64,000 bases of DNA from Bordetella sp. BOR01 (GTDB lineage Bacteria > Pseudomonadota > Gammaproteobacteria > Burkholderiales > Burkholderiaceae_B), in assembly GCF_019218885.1 (NCBI RefSeq), contig NZ_JAHUWT010000002.1, positions 496,001-560,000 on the forward strand. Reading direction: 5' to 3'. Shown here piece by piece: positions 35,440-44,344 of this stretch. The notes beneath the pieces were generated by a model. It was not told where the DNA came from. It saw nothing but the letters and a program-made list of their open reading frames with translations, and did no database searches. Position numbers and translations under genes: made by a program. How positions within the stretch are numbered: position 1 is the stretch's first letter; each line of letters opens with the position of its first letter.

Positions 35440-36387
35440 TCACGATTGCCTTGCGCCCGGGACAGCCTGGCTGTGCATGGACAGGTGCGGCACGCGCGTA
35501 GCCAGATACTTCAATAATGAGGTGGCCGCAGCCGAAATATGGCGGCCTGCTCGAGTCACGATCGTTATTCCGCCTTGGTTGAAAATGGGGTTGCTTAGCG
35601 GAAGGGCTACGAGGTCCGGCATGTTGAACCACGCCGCGAATGATGTCGGGCATAGCGTGTAGCCAAGATCGGCCTGTGCGAATTGCCAGAGGGCCCGGAA
35701 AGAAGACGTGGTGAGCACGTGCTTGAGCTGTACTTGTTCGCTGATTTCGGCCGCGCGCACATACTGTCTCAGTCCAAAGTTCTCGTGCAGTGCTGCACCT
35801 TTGTATGGAGAAAGGTCTTTGAGCCTCAGTGGGCGGTCGATTTCCGCCAGCGGATGGGATTTTCGGACAATAACTTGTATGGGCGAGCACGACATACTGA
35901 AATGATGTCGTAGGCGGACATCGTTGAATCCGTGGTAGAGCATGGCAATATCTACCTTGTCTTCCACGATGTTGCTGACATTCTGATCAACGCTCGCAAC
36001 CGCCAGGTCCAGTGTTATGTGCGGATGGTCTCGCATGTAATCGGTGATGATAGGGTGGAAGAAGATATGCAACATGCCTTCTCCCAGGCCCACGCCTATG
36101 TGCCCGCGCGTGGCATCCCTCGATTGCCTCAAGTCATTGTGAAAGTCTTCAAGAATTTCGAGCTGACGACGTGCGTAGCGCGCGAGCATGTTGCCCGCTT
36201 CTGATGGAACTACGCCGCGCCCTTTGCGTTCGAGCAAGCGTAGGCCGGTCTCGCGTTCCAGCTGGGCAATGGCGCGGCTGATCGAGGAGGGATCGACGTC
36301 CAGGGTTTCTGCTGCGCCTCGCAAAGAACCAGAAACCGTCACCTGAAGAAAATACTGGAGGCGCTGTGCATTGAACATTTTTTGCAT
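35440..36387 (-). CDS. LysR-family transcriptional regulator
   Basis: The protein has 315 residues from ATG 36387 behind CGGAG; the longer frame upstream crosses a likely operator and is rejected. The HTH reads FNAQRLQYFLQVTVSGSLRG and DPSSISRAIAQLERETGL, with Asp-Pro-Ser-Ser in place of the usual Gln-Pro-Ala. The effector domain includes GHIGVGLGEGMLHIFFHPII, and its end is GGITIVTRAGRHISAAATSL. It is divergent from the M20 amidohydrolase and lies upstream of the leftward Bug operon; it may control either. A 9-bp-arm dyad lies in the divergent gap. Confidence 0.92.
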   Translation of the reverse strand: MQKMFNAQRLQYFLQVTVSGSLRGAAETLDVDPSSISRAIAQLERETGLRLLERKGRGVVPSEAGNMLARYARRQLEILEDFHNDLRQSRDATRGHIGVGLGEGMLHIFFHPIITDYMRDHPHITLDLAVASVDQNVSNIVEDKVDIAMLYHGFNDVRLRHHFSMSCSPIQVIVRKSHPLAEIDRPLRLKDLSPYKGAALHENFGLRQYVRAAEISEQVQLKHVLTTSSFRALWQFAQADLGYTLCPTSFAAWFNMPDLVALPLSNPIFNQGGITIVTRAGRHISAAATSLLKYLATRVPHLSMHSQAVPGARQS

Positions 36388-36414
36388 GAAAACTCCGTTC
36401 TTGTCAGCACGGGC

Positions 36415-36439
36415 TATCGTTGCTGAATTTGCAACGATA
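36415..36439. promoter_or_regulatory. Strong candidate LysR operator between LysR and amidohydrolase genes
   Basis: TATCGTTGC (36415-36423) and GCAACGATA (36431-36439) form a perfect 9-bp inverted repeat around TGAATTT. The core TTGC-N7-GCAA fits the LysR T-N11-A rule. A similar half-site, CATTGTTGC, follows at about 36454-36462. The site is 28 bases before the LysR start and about 90 before the amidohydrolase. Confidence 0.65.
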
Positions 36440-36526
36440 TTGCTTGGCATTGTCATTGTTGCAGTCGGGAGGCGATAGGAGAATTGGCATGCCGTAATCG
36501 AAGAATCTTGGTGGAAAGGTGAATGC

Positions 36527-37705
36527 ATGCCCGTCTCAGACGTTATTTCTTCTTCCCTGCTTCAAAGAATGGTTGCGTGGCGCCGGGACCTGCACGCCCA
36601 TCCAGAGACCGCTTTTGAAGAGCATCGAACATCGGACGCTGTGGCAGCCGCGCTTGCCGCCATGGGGATGGAAGTTAGCCGGGGCCTGGCCCAGACCGGG
36701 GTGGTTGGCACGCTATGCAATGGCGAAGGGCCGCGTTTGGGTTTTCGGGCAGACATGGATGCTTTGAACATGGAAGAGAGGGGCGATGTCTTACACGCGT
36801 CGTCTTATCCCGGCAAGATGCACGCTTGTGGCCATGATGGGCATACCGCCATGCTGCTGGGCGCAGCTCATTACCTTAGTGAAAACAAGCATTTCCAAGG
36901 CACCTTGCATTTCATATTTCAACCTGCGGAAGAAAATGAAGGCGGTGGTAAGCAGATGGTGGAGCAGGGTCTATTCGAGCAGTTTCCCTGCGATGCGGTG
37001 TTCGGGTTGCATAACACTCCCCAAATGCCGTTTGGTTTCTTCGGCATACGTGAAGGTGCGATGTTTTCCGCATCTGATTTCTTTGAAATCAGAGTTGTGG
37101 GAAAAGGCGCCCACGCGGCGCTTCCACACACGGGTGCAGATGCCATCGTAACCGCGTCGCAAGTGGTGGGCTGTTTGCAGAACGTGGTAAGCCGGAATGT
37201 GGATCCATTGGAAACCCTCACAATAAGTGTTACCCAGTTCATCTCAGGGGATACCTGGAATGTTCTGCCGCACGATGCCTTGCTTCGCGGAACATGCCGG
37301 TCATTTACGCCCCAGGTGCGCAAGATGGCGCGAGCACGTATTGAGACGATTTGCCGTGGAATTGCGCTGAGCAGCGGCACCCGTATCGAACTTGAATACC
37401 GCGAGGGGTATCCCGTCGCTGTTAACGCCCCTGCGCCTACGCAGCGGGCAATTCGCGCGGCCAGGGAATTGGCAGGGAATACCAATGTGGACGCGAATTG
37501 CCGGCCCCGCATGGGATCGGAGGATTTCAGTTTCATGCAACAGGCCTGCCCGGGCGCGTACATCATGCTTGGTACGGCACGTGGCGATAATGACCCGCCC
37601 TTGCATAATCCTTATTATGATTTCAATGATGACGCTTTGCCAATTGGCGCCGCTTATTGGATTGCATTGGCCATGCAAACCCGGCAAAGTAGCGGCCCCT
37701 GGTAA
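36527..37705 (+). CDS. M20-family metal amidohydrolase (hippurate hydrolase / N-acyl-amino-acid deacylase type)
   Basis: This 392-residue cytoplasmic protein starts at ATG 36527. Metal-binding motifs are complete: ADMDAL, HACGHDGHTAML (with C101 and H103), FQPAEENEGGG (E135, E136) and GSEDFSFM near the C-terminus. The dimerisation domain lies at about 185-300. Such enzymes split N-acyl or N-aroyl amino acids, for example hippurate to benzoate and glycine, or similar amides. It stands alone as a single-gene unit, divergent from the LysR at 35440. Confidence 0.93.
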   Translation: MPVSDVISSSLLQRMVAWRRDLHAHPETAFEEHRTSDAVAAALAAMGMEVSRGLAQTGVVGTLCNGEGPRLGFRADMDALNMEERGDVLHASSYPGKMHACGHDGHTAMLLGAAHYLSENKHFQGTLHFIFQPAEENEGGGKQMVEQGLFEQFPCDAVFGLHNTPQMPFGFFGIREGAMFSASDFFEIRVVGKGAHAALPHTGADAIVTASQVVGCLQNVVSRNVDPLETLTISVTQFISGDTWNVLPHDALLRGTCRSFTPQVRKMARARIETICRGIALSSGTRIELEYREGYPVAVNAPAPTQRAIRAARELAGNTNVDANCRPRMGSEDFSFMQQACPGAYIMLGTARGDNDPPLHNPYYDFNDDALPIGAAYWIALAMQTRQSSGPW

Positions 37706-37773
37706 GGCCGCACCAGCGTGCCGGCGAAGCGCCAAGCGCTTTTTTCCAATCGCCGGCGCGGTAGTCGATGGCA

Positions 37774-38736
37774 TCACTGCACCGTCGCGCCCGAAGCCTT
37801 TACCACTTCCGCCCAGCGCTTGATTTCCTGGTGTACGTACGCATCGAAGGCGGCCGGATCGGTTACCTGTGCCTGCGCTCCCATCTTGTCCAGCCACTGT
37901 TGCACGTCATTCTGCGCAAATACGCGCACCATCTCGACGTGCAGTTTGTCGATCACTTCGCGGGGCAGGCCGGCAGGCCCCATGAGGCCGAACCACGACT
38001 TCACGTCAAAGCCTGGCACCGTCTCGGCGATGGCTGGAATGTCGGGGAAGGCGGGGTTGCGCTGGGCGCTGGTTACGCCCAGCGCGCGCAGTTTGCCGGC
38101 CCTGATGTTCGGTGCCGCCGAAGGCAGGTTGTCGAACATCAGGTCTACGTGGCCACCCAGCAGATCGGTGACCGCGGGCGCCGAGCCCTTGTACGGGACA
38201 TGCTGGTACTTGGCGCCAGTGGCCATGCGGAAGGTTTCGGCCGACAAGTGTTGCGACGTACCGTTGCCCGACGAGGCGAATGTCAGGTCGTCGTGGGTTT
38301 GCGAATAGCGGATGAACTCCGTCACGCTGTGTACCGGTACCTTGGGATTCACCACCAGTACGTTCGGAATCGAGACGACTCCGGCGATAAAAGTGAAATC
38401 GCCCACCGTGTCATAGGGCAGGTTCTTGACCAGGCTGGCGTTGATGGTGTGGTTGATCGCGCCCATCAGCAGCGTGTATCCGTCGGCCGGTGCGCGTGCT
38501 ACCACCTGGGTGCCTATCACGCCGCCTCCGCCCGGCCGGTTTTCCACCACCATCGGGTGTGGCCATGACTGGCTCAGGTGCTGTGCGATCAGCCGGGCGA
38601 CAAGATCCGTTGCGCCGCCGGCCGCGGCCGGCACGATCAGGCGTACAGGCCGGGTGGGATATTCATTTTGTTGCGCCCCCGCAGGCGTGGCGAGCGAACT
38701 CAGCAAGGCGGCGGCCAGAAACAAACGTCGGTTCAT
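37774..38736 (-). CDS. Bug-family periplasmic binding protein
   Basis: The product has 320 residues from ATG 38736, after ACAGGAGACATC. NRRLFLAAALLSSLATPAGA is the signal peptide, with a twin Arg at 3-4. The mature part starts QQNEYPTRPVRLIVPAAAGG; the loop AAAGGATD replaces PPGG. RPGGGGVIGTQVVARAPADG and HVPYKGSAPAVTDLLGGHVD are typical. It is last gene of the leftward operon CoA ligase-thiolase-DUF35-Bug, 98 bases after DUF35. Confidence 0.93.
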   Translation of the reverse strand: MNRRLFLAAALLSSLATPAGAQQNEYPTRPVRLIVPAAAGGATDLVARLIAQHLSQSWPHPMVVENRPGGGGVIGTQVVARAPADGYTLLMGAINHTINASLVKNLPYDTVGDFTFIAGVVSIPNVLVVNPKVPVHSVTEFIRYSQTHDDLTFASSGNGTSQHLSAETFRMATGAKYQHVPYKGSAPAVTDLLGGHVDLMFDNLPSAAPNIRAGKLRALGVTSAQRNPAFPDIPAIAETVPGFDVKSWFGLMGPAGLPREVIDKLHVEMVRVFAQNDVQQWLDKMGAQAQVTDPAAFDAYVHQEIKRWAEVVKASGATVQ

Positions 38737-38834
38737 GATGTCTCCTGTCATTATGGTTTGCGCTTGCTGGCCGCAGCCATGACTGCGGCCGGTGAGCGTT
38801 CTGCTGCTTGGATACCTTGGCGATGGCGCGGGAT

Positions 38835-39233
38835 TCACATGGGTTCGAACACCGGCGCATGGCGCCCTTCGCTTGTTTGGCGAAACGCCACGCGCAGCGG
38901 CATGCCTATGCGCAAGTCCCCGGTATTGGCGCCCACGATGTTGGTCAATGCCAATGGCCCTTCATCGAGCCGGACATAGGCCAGCACGTAGGAAGGTTCC
39001 CGTGCCTTGTGGATGATCGAGAAAGTGTGCAGCGTGGCGGCGCCGGAGGCTGGCTGCCAATGCAACTGGCCGGACCCGCAATGCGGGCAGAATGCGCGGG
39101 GATGCCAGTGCGTCTGGCCGCACTCCTGGCAGTACGGCAACAGCAAGGTGCCGCGAGCGGCTGCCTGCCAGAACGGCGCAAGTTCCGGAAAGGCCGCGAC
39201 GTAAGGATCCTGGGAGATTTCGGTCGATGTCAT
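38835..39233 (-). CDS. DUF35 OB-fold / zinc-ribbon protein, thiolase partner
   Basis: The protein has 132 residues. The N-terminal rubredoxin-like zinc ribbon has four cysteines, C35, C38, C49 and C52 (YCQECG and FCPHCG). The OB-fold domain follows (ATLHTFSIIHKAREPSYVLA, about 67-130). DUF35 proteins form complexes with SCP2-type thiolases or retro-aldolases, as in steroid side-chain breakdown. It overlaps the thiolase-like gene by 4 bases, the standard pairing. The zinc ribbon helps dock the CoA and the OB fold covers the partner active site, as known for that family. Confidence 0.92.
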   Translation of the reverse strand: MTSTEISQDPYVAAFPELAPFWQAAARGTLLLPYCQECGQTHWHPRAFCPHCGSGQLHWQPASGAATLHTFSIIHKAREPSYVLAYVRLDEGPLALTNIVGANTGDLRIGMPLRVAFRQTSEGRHAPVFEPM

Positions 39234-40405
39234 TGCACGCGCTCCAGCAGCACAGTTGCGTGGGCATGGCCGGCGCCCATCACCAGGCCAGGCCCCGTAG
39301 CCAGTGCGATGTCGCAGGCGGGTACCTGCACTGCGGGGTGTGCCTCGCCGCGCAATTGCCGCACGGCTTCGATCACCTTGGTGATTCCGCCACGGTTCTG
39401 CGGGTGGTTGTTGCACATCCCGCCGCCGTCGGTGTTCCAGGGCAGGCGCCCAGTGCCCGAGATCAGGTTGCCGTCCGCCACGAACCTGCCGCCATCGCCT
39501 TTCGCGCAAAAGCCCAGGTCTTCCAGCTGCATGGCCACCATGATGGTGAAGTTGTCGTAGACAGATGCGTATTTCACGTCGGCCGGTGTAAGCCCGGCCA
39601 TCTCGAAGGCGCGCGGACCGGTGACGGCCGCCCCGGTTTGCAGCAGGTCCAGCCGGCCGGCTTCGTGGGTGCGGATGGTTTCGGCGTAGCCTCTGACGCC
39701 GATCCTGGGGCGCGATAATGAAGCGGCGATCTCCGGAGACACCAGGACCAGCGCGCCGCCACCGTCGGTGATTACGCAGCAGTCCATCCGGCGCAACGGG
39801 TCTGCCACCAGTGGTGAGCTCAGCACATCTTCGGTGGTGTAGACCTTGCGCAGCAGGGCATGGGGGTTGTGCTGGGCGTGATGCGACGCCGCGACCTTGA
39901 CCCACGCCAACTGCTCCATGGTCGTGCCGTATTCGTGCATATGGCGGCGCGCCAGCAGGCCGTACATGCCAGCCACTGTCCATGCGTAGGGCTGCTCGAA
40001 GGCGGCGGCCGGCCGTTCGGGCGGGATCTGCCGGATCTCGGTGCCGGTGGCCTGGCCGCTGCTGCGCGGCTTGCCGGCCAGAGTGATCAGTGCAACCGAG
40101 CATTTACCTTGCGCGATCGCGTCCGCCGCGTGGCCGACATGCGCGATATAGGAACAACCACCCGATTCGGTGCCGTCCACGTGGCGTAGCTTGCGCAAGT
40201 TCAGATAGTCGGCCATCAGCGCGGGAATGCCGCCTGGGGCATCCGCCGCGCAGAAATAGCCATCCACATCTTCCAATGAAAGGCCGGCGTCGCTCAGGGC
40301 ACCGCGCGCGCATTCGGCGTGCAACTGCGCCGTAGACTTGTCCGGCGCATGGCGGGTAGGGTGTTCGAATGCCCCTGCCACGAAGGCGGGATGGTGAAAT
40401 GCCAT
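39230..40405 (-). CDS. SCP2/lipid-transfer-type thiolase-like protein, nucleophile Cys not conserved
   Basis: The protein has 391 residues of thiolase fold. Where catalytic SCP2 thiolases have Cys before Ala-Ser-Gly, this protein reads TESGGCSYIAHVGHA, so the nucleophile position falls on Ser or Gly. The second Cys region, LATGPGLVMGAGHAHA, also has no Cys. HPQNRGG keeps the active-site His. Members of this group paired with DUF35 act as retro-aldolases on CoA thioesters in steroid degradation. That role fits better here than ordinary thiolysis. An alternative is a ketothiolase with a shifted Cys. Confidence 0.85.
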   Translation of the reverse strand: MAFHHPAFVAGAFEHPTRHAPDKSTAQLHAECARGALSDAGLSLEDVDGYFCAADAPGGIPALMADYLNLRKLRHVDGTESGGCSYIAHVGHAADAIAQGKCSVALITLAGKPRSSGQATGTEIRQIPPERPAAAFEQPYAWTVAGMYGLLARRHMHEYGTTMEQLAWVKVAASHHAQHNPHALLRKVYTTEDVLSSPLVADPLRRMDCCVITDGGGALVLVSPEIAASLSRPRIGVRGYAETIRTHEAGRLDLLQTGAAVTGPRAFEMAGLTPADVKYASVYDNFTIMVAMQLEDLGFCAKGDGGRFVADGNLISGTGRLPWNTDGGGMCNNHPQNRGGITKVIEAVRQLRGEAHPAVQVPACDIALATGPGLVMGAGHAHATVLLERVQ

Positions 40406-40472
40406 GTCGTTATCCAGTCGATGAAAGCCCCGGGGATTGCGGGGTGGGTGCCAGCAGGCAGGTCGCCTGCGC

Positions 40473-42029
40473 CTAGATCCGCCGGGCGTGTCCGCTCCAG
40501 TAGCGCTCTCGGATCTCGCGCTTGAGTACCTTGCCGACAGAGCTGCGTGGCAACTGTTCCCACACTTCGATCGTCTTGGGGGTTTTCATGCTGCCCAGCC
40601 GCTCGCGGCAATAGGCCATGGCCTGCTCCGCGTCCCACGGCACGCCTGCCTTGAGCTCTACCACCGCCTTGACGGCTTCGCCCCAGTGGTCGTCCGGCAC
40701 GCCCACTACCGCACAATCGCTTACCGCCGGATAAGCCCACAGCACCTGCTCGATCTCGCTGGGCGAAATATTGAATCCGCCCGAGACAATCAGGTCTTTC
40801 ATGCGGTCGACGATATACAGATAGCCGTCGGCGTCCTGGTACCCGACGTCGCCCGTGTGCAGCCATCCGTGCTGGAATGTCTCGGCGGTCTTGGCGGGGT
40901 CCTGGTAGTACCCTTTGACCACCAGGTCGCCCTGGACCACGATCTCGCCGCGTTCTCCTGCCGGCAGCAGCTGCCCTTGCGGGTCCATGATGCCCATGCG
41001 CACGAACGGCGAAGGGCGGCCGCAGCTTGCCAGCCTGTGCAGCAAGGCAGGGTCGTCCAGAATGCGGGCGTGTTCAGCGGCGGTCAGGGCGGTGCACATG
41101 AATGGCGCTTCGGCCTGTCCGTAGGCCTGGACCATCACGGGGCCGAATATGTCCAGCGCTTCGCGCAGTTTGTCGACTGACATCGGAGCGGCTGAATACA
41201 GGAAATACCGCAGCGACGAATAGTTTCCCTGGCGCACGTCCGGATGCGCCAGTAGTTTGTAGATCGCAGTCGGCGGCAGGAATACCTGCGTCACCTTGTA
41301 GTGGCCGATGGCTTCGATGATCGCGGCGGGATCCGCCGAGGGCAGGATCACATTGCATCCCCCATAGCCGCAAGCGGCGAAGGTGGCCGATCCTGCGGCA
41401 TGCGAAAGCGGCGCCACGACCAGGTGCACGGGCCGCTCGAGCACCGGCATGGCGGCGTACCAGTTCGCCAGCAGTGCCAGGTAGTTGCGATGCGTGACCA
41501 GCACTCCCTTGGGCAGGCCCGTGGTGCCACCGGTACCGCGGATGGCCACTACGTCGTCAATCTGTGCGCCGCTACGGATCGGTTCGGGGGACTGGCCGGC
41601 CATCCAGTCTTCCAGGGACGGGGCCTGCGGCAGTGCGCCGTCGATGCAGACGATGCCCTTGAGATTGGGCAGGGCTTTGAGCAGGCCTGGCAGTTGCGAG
41701 GCGAATTGGGTGTGGATGAACAGGAAGTCGCAGCCGCCGCGCGCCAGGATATTGGCATTTTCCTCTTCGGCATTGCGCGCGTTGACGGGCAGCCAGATAT
41801 AGCCGGAGCGGACAGTGCCCAGCACAGTGGCAAAGGTGAGCAAGTGGTTGGCCGACAGCATGCCAACCTTGCTGTCGCTGCCCAGGCCCGCTGCGCGCAG
41901 GCCGTTGGCAATGCGATACGACATTTCCTGTACCTGGCCGTAGCTTAGTGTTCGCCCGCCTGGCTCGATGAAGCAGGGTGCGGCCAGGCCGTAGCCGGCG
42001 CCCCGATCGAAGGTATCGATCAATTGCAT
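40473..42029 (-). CDS. AMP-forming acyl-CoA ligase
   Basis: The protein has 518 residues from ATG 42029 behind CCGGAGACAACC. The AMP-binding loop is GTGGTTGLPKGV (165-176), followed by YGQAEAPF, GWLHTGDVGYQD and GGFNISPSEIEQVLW. The C-terminal Lys in SSVGKVLKREI (K500) makes the adenylate. It activates a carboxylic acid to its CoA thioester with ATP, most likely the acid bound by the Bug protein of this operon. First gene of the operon, divergent from LacI-type regulator across a palindrome. Confidence 0.92.
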   Translation of the reverse strand: MQLIDTFDRGAGYGLAAPCFIEPGGRTLSYGQVQEMSYRIANGLRAAGLGSDSKVGMLSANHLLTFATVLGTVRSGYIWLPVNARNAEEENANILARGGCDFLFIHTQFASQLPGLLKALPNLKGIVCIDGALPQAPSLEDWMAGQSPEPIRSGAQIDDVVAIRGTGGTTGLPKGVLVTHRNYLALLANWYAAMPVLERPVHLVVAPLSHAAGSATFAACGYGGCNVILPSADPAAIIEAIGHYKVTQVFLPPTAIYKLLAHPDVRQGNYSSLRYFLYSAAPMSVDKLREALDIFGPVMVQAYGQAEAPFMCTALTAAEHARILDDPALLHRLASCGRPSPFVRMGIMDPQGQLLPAGERGEIVVQGDLVVKGYYQDPAKTAETFQHGWLHTGDVGYQDADGYLYIVDRMKDLIVSGGFNISPSEIEQVLWAYPAVSDCAVVGVPDDHWGEAVKAVVELKAGVPWDAEQAMAYCRERLGSMKTPKTIEVWEQLPRSSVGKVLKREIRERYWSGHARRI

Positions 42030-42118
42030 GGTTGTCTCCGGAGCGCGAATCAGATGCCGCACGGGCGAACCGGACGCCCGTCTTGAGCCGCTGCTCCTTT
42101 GGGCGGCTACGACAATAA

Positions 42119-42130
42119 GGAAACGTTTCC
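42119..42130. promoter_or_regulatory. LacI-type operator palindrome
   Basis: GGAAACGTTTCC is a perfect 12-bp palindrome with a central CpG, the standard form of LacI/PurR-family operators. Four of five outer positions also pair (42114-42118 with 42131-42135). It lies 90 bases upstream of the CoA ligase start and 70 before the LacI-family gene. A weaker AACGTT core lies at 42178-42183, close to the regulator start. Confidence 0.7.
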
Positions 42131-42199
42131 CTATTTATGATGCTACGCTTGAAGCAAGATACCAGGCAATAATGTGGAACGTTTTCATCCAGGAAAACC

Positions 42200-43225
42200 A
42201 TGACAAAAAGAATTTCCGTGCGCGAGGTCGCGCATGAAGCCGGCGTTTCCATCAGCAGTGTTTCGCGCGTGCTCAACGACTCGGGCTATGCCAGCCCCGA
42301 TGTCCGCATTCGTGTGCAGCAGGCCGTCGCCAGGCTGGGTTATGAGCCGGACTACGCCGCACGCCACCTGCGCACCGGCCACAGCCGGACGATCGGTTGC
42401 CTGTTGCCCAGCATTGCGAATCCCTTCGTCGCCATCCTCCTGAGCGAGGTCGAACGGCTGGCGCAGGCCGCAGGCTATTCCCTGCTGGTAGGCAGTTCGG
42501 AGCATCGGTCGCGCGACAAGGAGCTGGTGGCGTTCTTCGAGAACCGGCGCCTGGAAGGCATCATCGCCTTGCCTGCGCACGAGTACGATCCTGTGGCGGC
42601 CTCGCCTTTCGCGACCACCAAGCTGCCCACGGTGATCCTGGACCGCGACATGGGCCCCGATTTCGACGCCGTGCTGATAGACCACGAAGCCGGCATGCGC
42701 CAGGTCATGGAATACCTGCTGAGCCTGGGCCATCGGCGGATCGCCCTGTTTGCCATCGGCAGCCAGTTGCGCCCGGGCAGGGCGAAGCTGCGAAGCTATC
42801 GCGCTGCGCTGGAATCGGCTGGGTTGCCCTTCGATGACAGCTTGGTGTACTTGACCGACTCGTCGCTCGAGTCAGCGCGCCAGCCCATGCAGCGCATGCT
42901 GCAGTTGGACACGCCGCCTACCGCAATCATCGCTGTGGGCACGCAGTTGCTGTCCGGGGCTGTGCATGTGGTGCGCGAAGCGGGAATGGACATCCCCCGC
43001 GATATGTCGGTGGTGGCGATTGGCACGATGCAGACACTAGAACTGATGTACCCCCCCGTTACCGCGCTGCGCTATAACTTCCAGGACAGTGCCCGGGCCG
43101 TCGTGCAACTGATACTGGAACGCATCGAGAGAACCGTGCCGCCGCAGGCGCGCACCGTGATCATTCCTTCCGACCTGATTCTGGGCAGTTCCTGCGGTCC
43201 GGCTCCAGGGAACCGAGCAGGGTAG
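42200..43225 (+). CDS. LacI-family transcriptional regulator
   Basis: The protein has 341 residues. The HTH is ISVREVAHEAGVSISSVSRV (5-24) with the hinge helix near residue 50 (YEPDYAARHLRTG). The sugar-binding-like effector domain follows (SRTIGCLLPSIANPFVAILL, then VILDRDMGPDFDAVLIDHEA). It is probably a repressor, released by a pathway ligand, of the divergent CoA ligase operon and of itself. LacI regulators of acyl-CoA rather than sugar genes are unusual though not unknown. Its ligand cannot be predicted. Confidence 0.93.
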   Translation: MTKRISVREVAHEAGVSISSVSRVLNDSGYASPDVRIRVQQAVARLGYEPDYAARHLRTGHSRTIGCLLPSIANPFVAILLSEVERLAQAAGYSLLVGSSEHRSRDKELVAFFENRRLEGIIALPAHEYDPVAASPFATTKLPTVILDRDMGPDFDAVLIDHEAGMRQVMEYLLSLGHRRIALFAIGSQLRPGRAKLRSYRAALESAGLPFDDSLVYLTDSSLESARQPMQRMLQLDTPPTAIIAVGTQLLSGAVHVVREAGMDIPRDMSVVAIGTMQTLELMYPPVTALRYNFQDSARAVVQLILERIERTVPPQARTVIIPSDLILGSSCGPAPGNRAG

Positions 43226-43357
43226 AGCCTGAGGCTGGGTCGCAGCAGAGCGGCAAACCGCAGTAACAAACATAGCAACCTATATACGCTTGGATTCAGG
43301 CCCGAGCCCGGCGATCGGAAATAATGGATGATTATCGATTGCAAGGGGGTGCGCCCC

Positions 43358-44161
43358 ATGCGTTTTACGCATACCCGATCCCTACCCACCCAGTATTCTT
43401 TGCCCGCAACACGCGCCGGCCTGTTGGCCTCGGTCGTGCTGCTGGCCGCCTGCACGGTCACGCCGACCATAGACGAGCGTGATTCCTTCACACAGGGGAA
43501 CACGTATTCCCGCAGTTTCTCGGGTTCCAGCCAGGCGGCCTGTGAGGCCGGGCGGCGTTCGCTGCTGGGCCAGGGGTACATTATCGACAAGGCCGAACCT
43601 AATCGGGTCAGCGGACACAAGAACTACCAGGACCAGCAAAACGACAACCAGCATGCGCAGATCATCTTCAACGTGGACTGCACCCCCCGGGGCAATGGCG
43701 ACGCCATTGTCTACGTCAGCGCACTGCGTGAGCTGTATACGATGAAGAAGTCCAGCAACTCGGCCAGCGTGGGCCTGAGCGTGCTGGGCGCGGTATCCAT
43801 GCCGGTGGGGGCCAGCGACGATTCGCTGGTCAAGACGTCCAGCGAAACGATATCGCGCGGTGCGTTCTACGATGGGTTCTTCGAACAACTGAAACAGAAC
43901 CTGTCGTCGGCAAAAGCCGCAATCAACTCGGGCACGACGCCGGCGCAGAATCCGCAGGCACAGAAGCCGCAGACGGCTACCCCCCCGGAAAAGCCGGCGG
44001 CCCCGGCGCCAACTGCCGGCAGCCCGGCTGGCTCGGGCCAACCCGCCCAACCTCGCCCAACCAGCCAACCAGCGCAGCCGTCACCGCCAAGTTCCCTCCC
44101 CGCGCCCGCCGGCGACAACGCAACGCAAGCACCCCCCGCCGCGCCCACCACGCCGCCCTGA
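43358..44161 (+). CDS. DUF2242-type lipoprotein with a Pro-rich tail
   Basis: The product has 267 residues from ATG 43358 behind AAGGGGG; an ATG at 43328 would add 10 residues before the signal peptide. The lipobox is LLAAC with the lipidated Cys at residue 32. The DUF2242 domain covers about 45-195 (SGSSQAACEAGRRSLLGQGY and HAQIIFNVDC). After about 195 a low-complexity Pro/Ala/Gln tail follows, typical of cell-wall spanning or protein-binding linkers. The role is unknown, probably envelope. It is outside any catabolic operon and looks like core genome. Confidence 0.8.
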   Translation: MRFTHTRSLPTQYSLPATRAGLLASVVLLAACTVTPTIDERDSFTQGNTYSRSFSGSSQAACEAGRRSLLGQGYIIDKAEPNRVSGHKNYQDQQNDNQHAQIIFNVDCTPRGNGDAIVYVSALRELYTMKKSSNSASVGLSVLGAVSMPVGASDDSLVKTSSETISRGAFYDGFFEQLKQNLSSAKAAINSGTTPAQNPQAQKPQTATPPEKPAAPAPTAGSPAGSGQPAQPRPTSQPAQPSPPSSLPAPAGDNATQAPPAAPTTPP

Positions 44162-44344
44162 TTGCTGATTCATCGTATATCGGGCAAGAAAGCGACTGAA
44201 ACAGCTTATACGTACCGTATCCCTGTCTGCGAGACTGAAACATAGCTGAACTGCTAACTTGTTTTCCAGGCGAGTGATTTCCTATTCCCACTCGAACCTA
44301 TGTCGGGCTGCATCGCAGGGATAGCCCGCTACAGGAGAACAACG

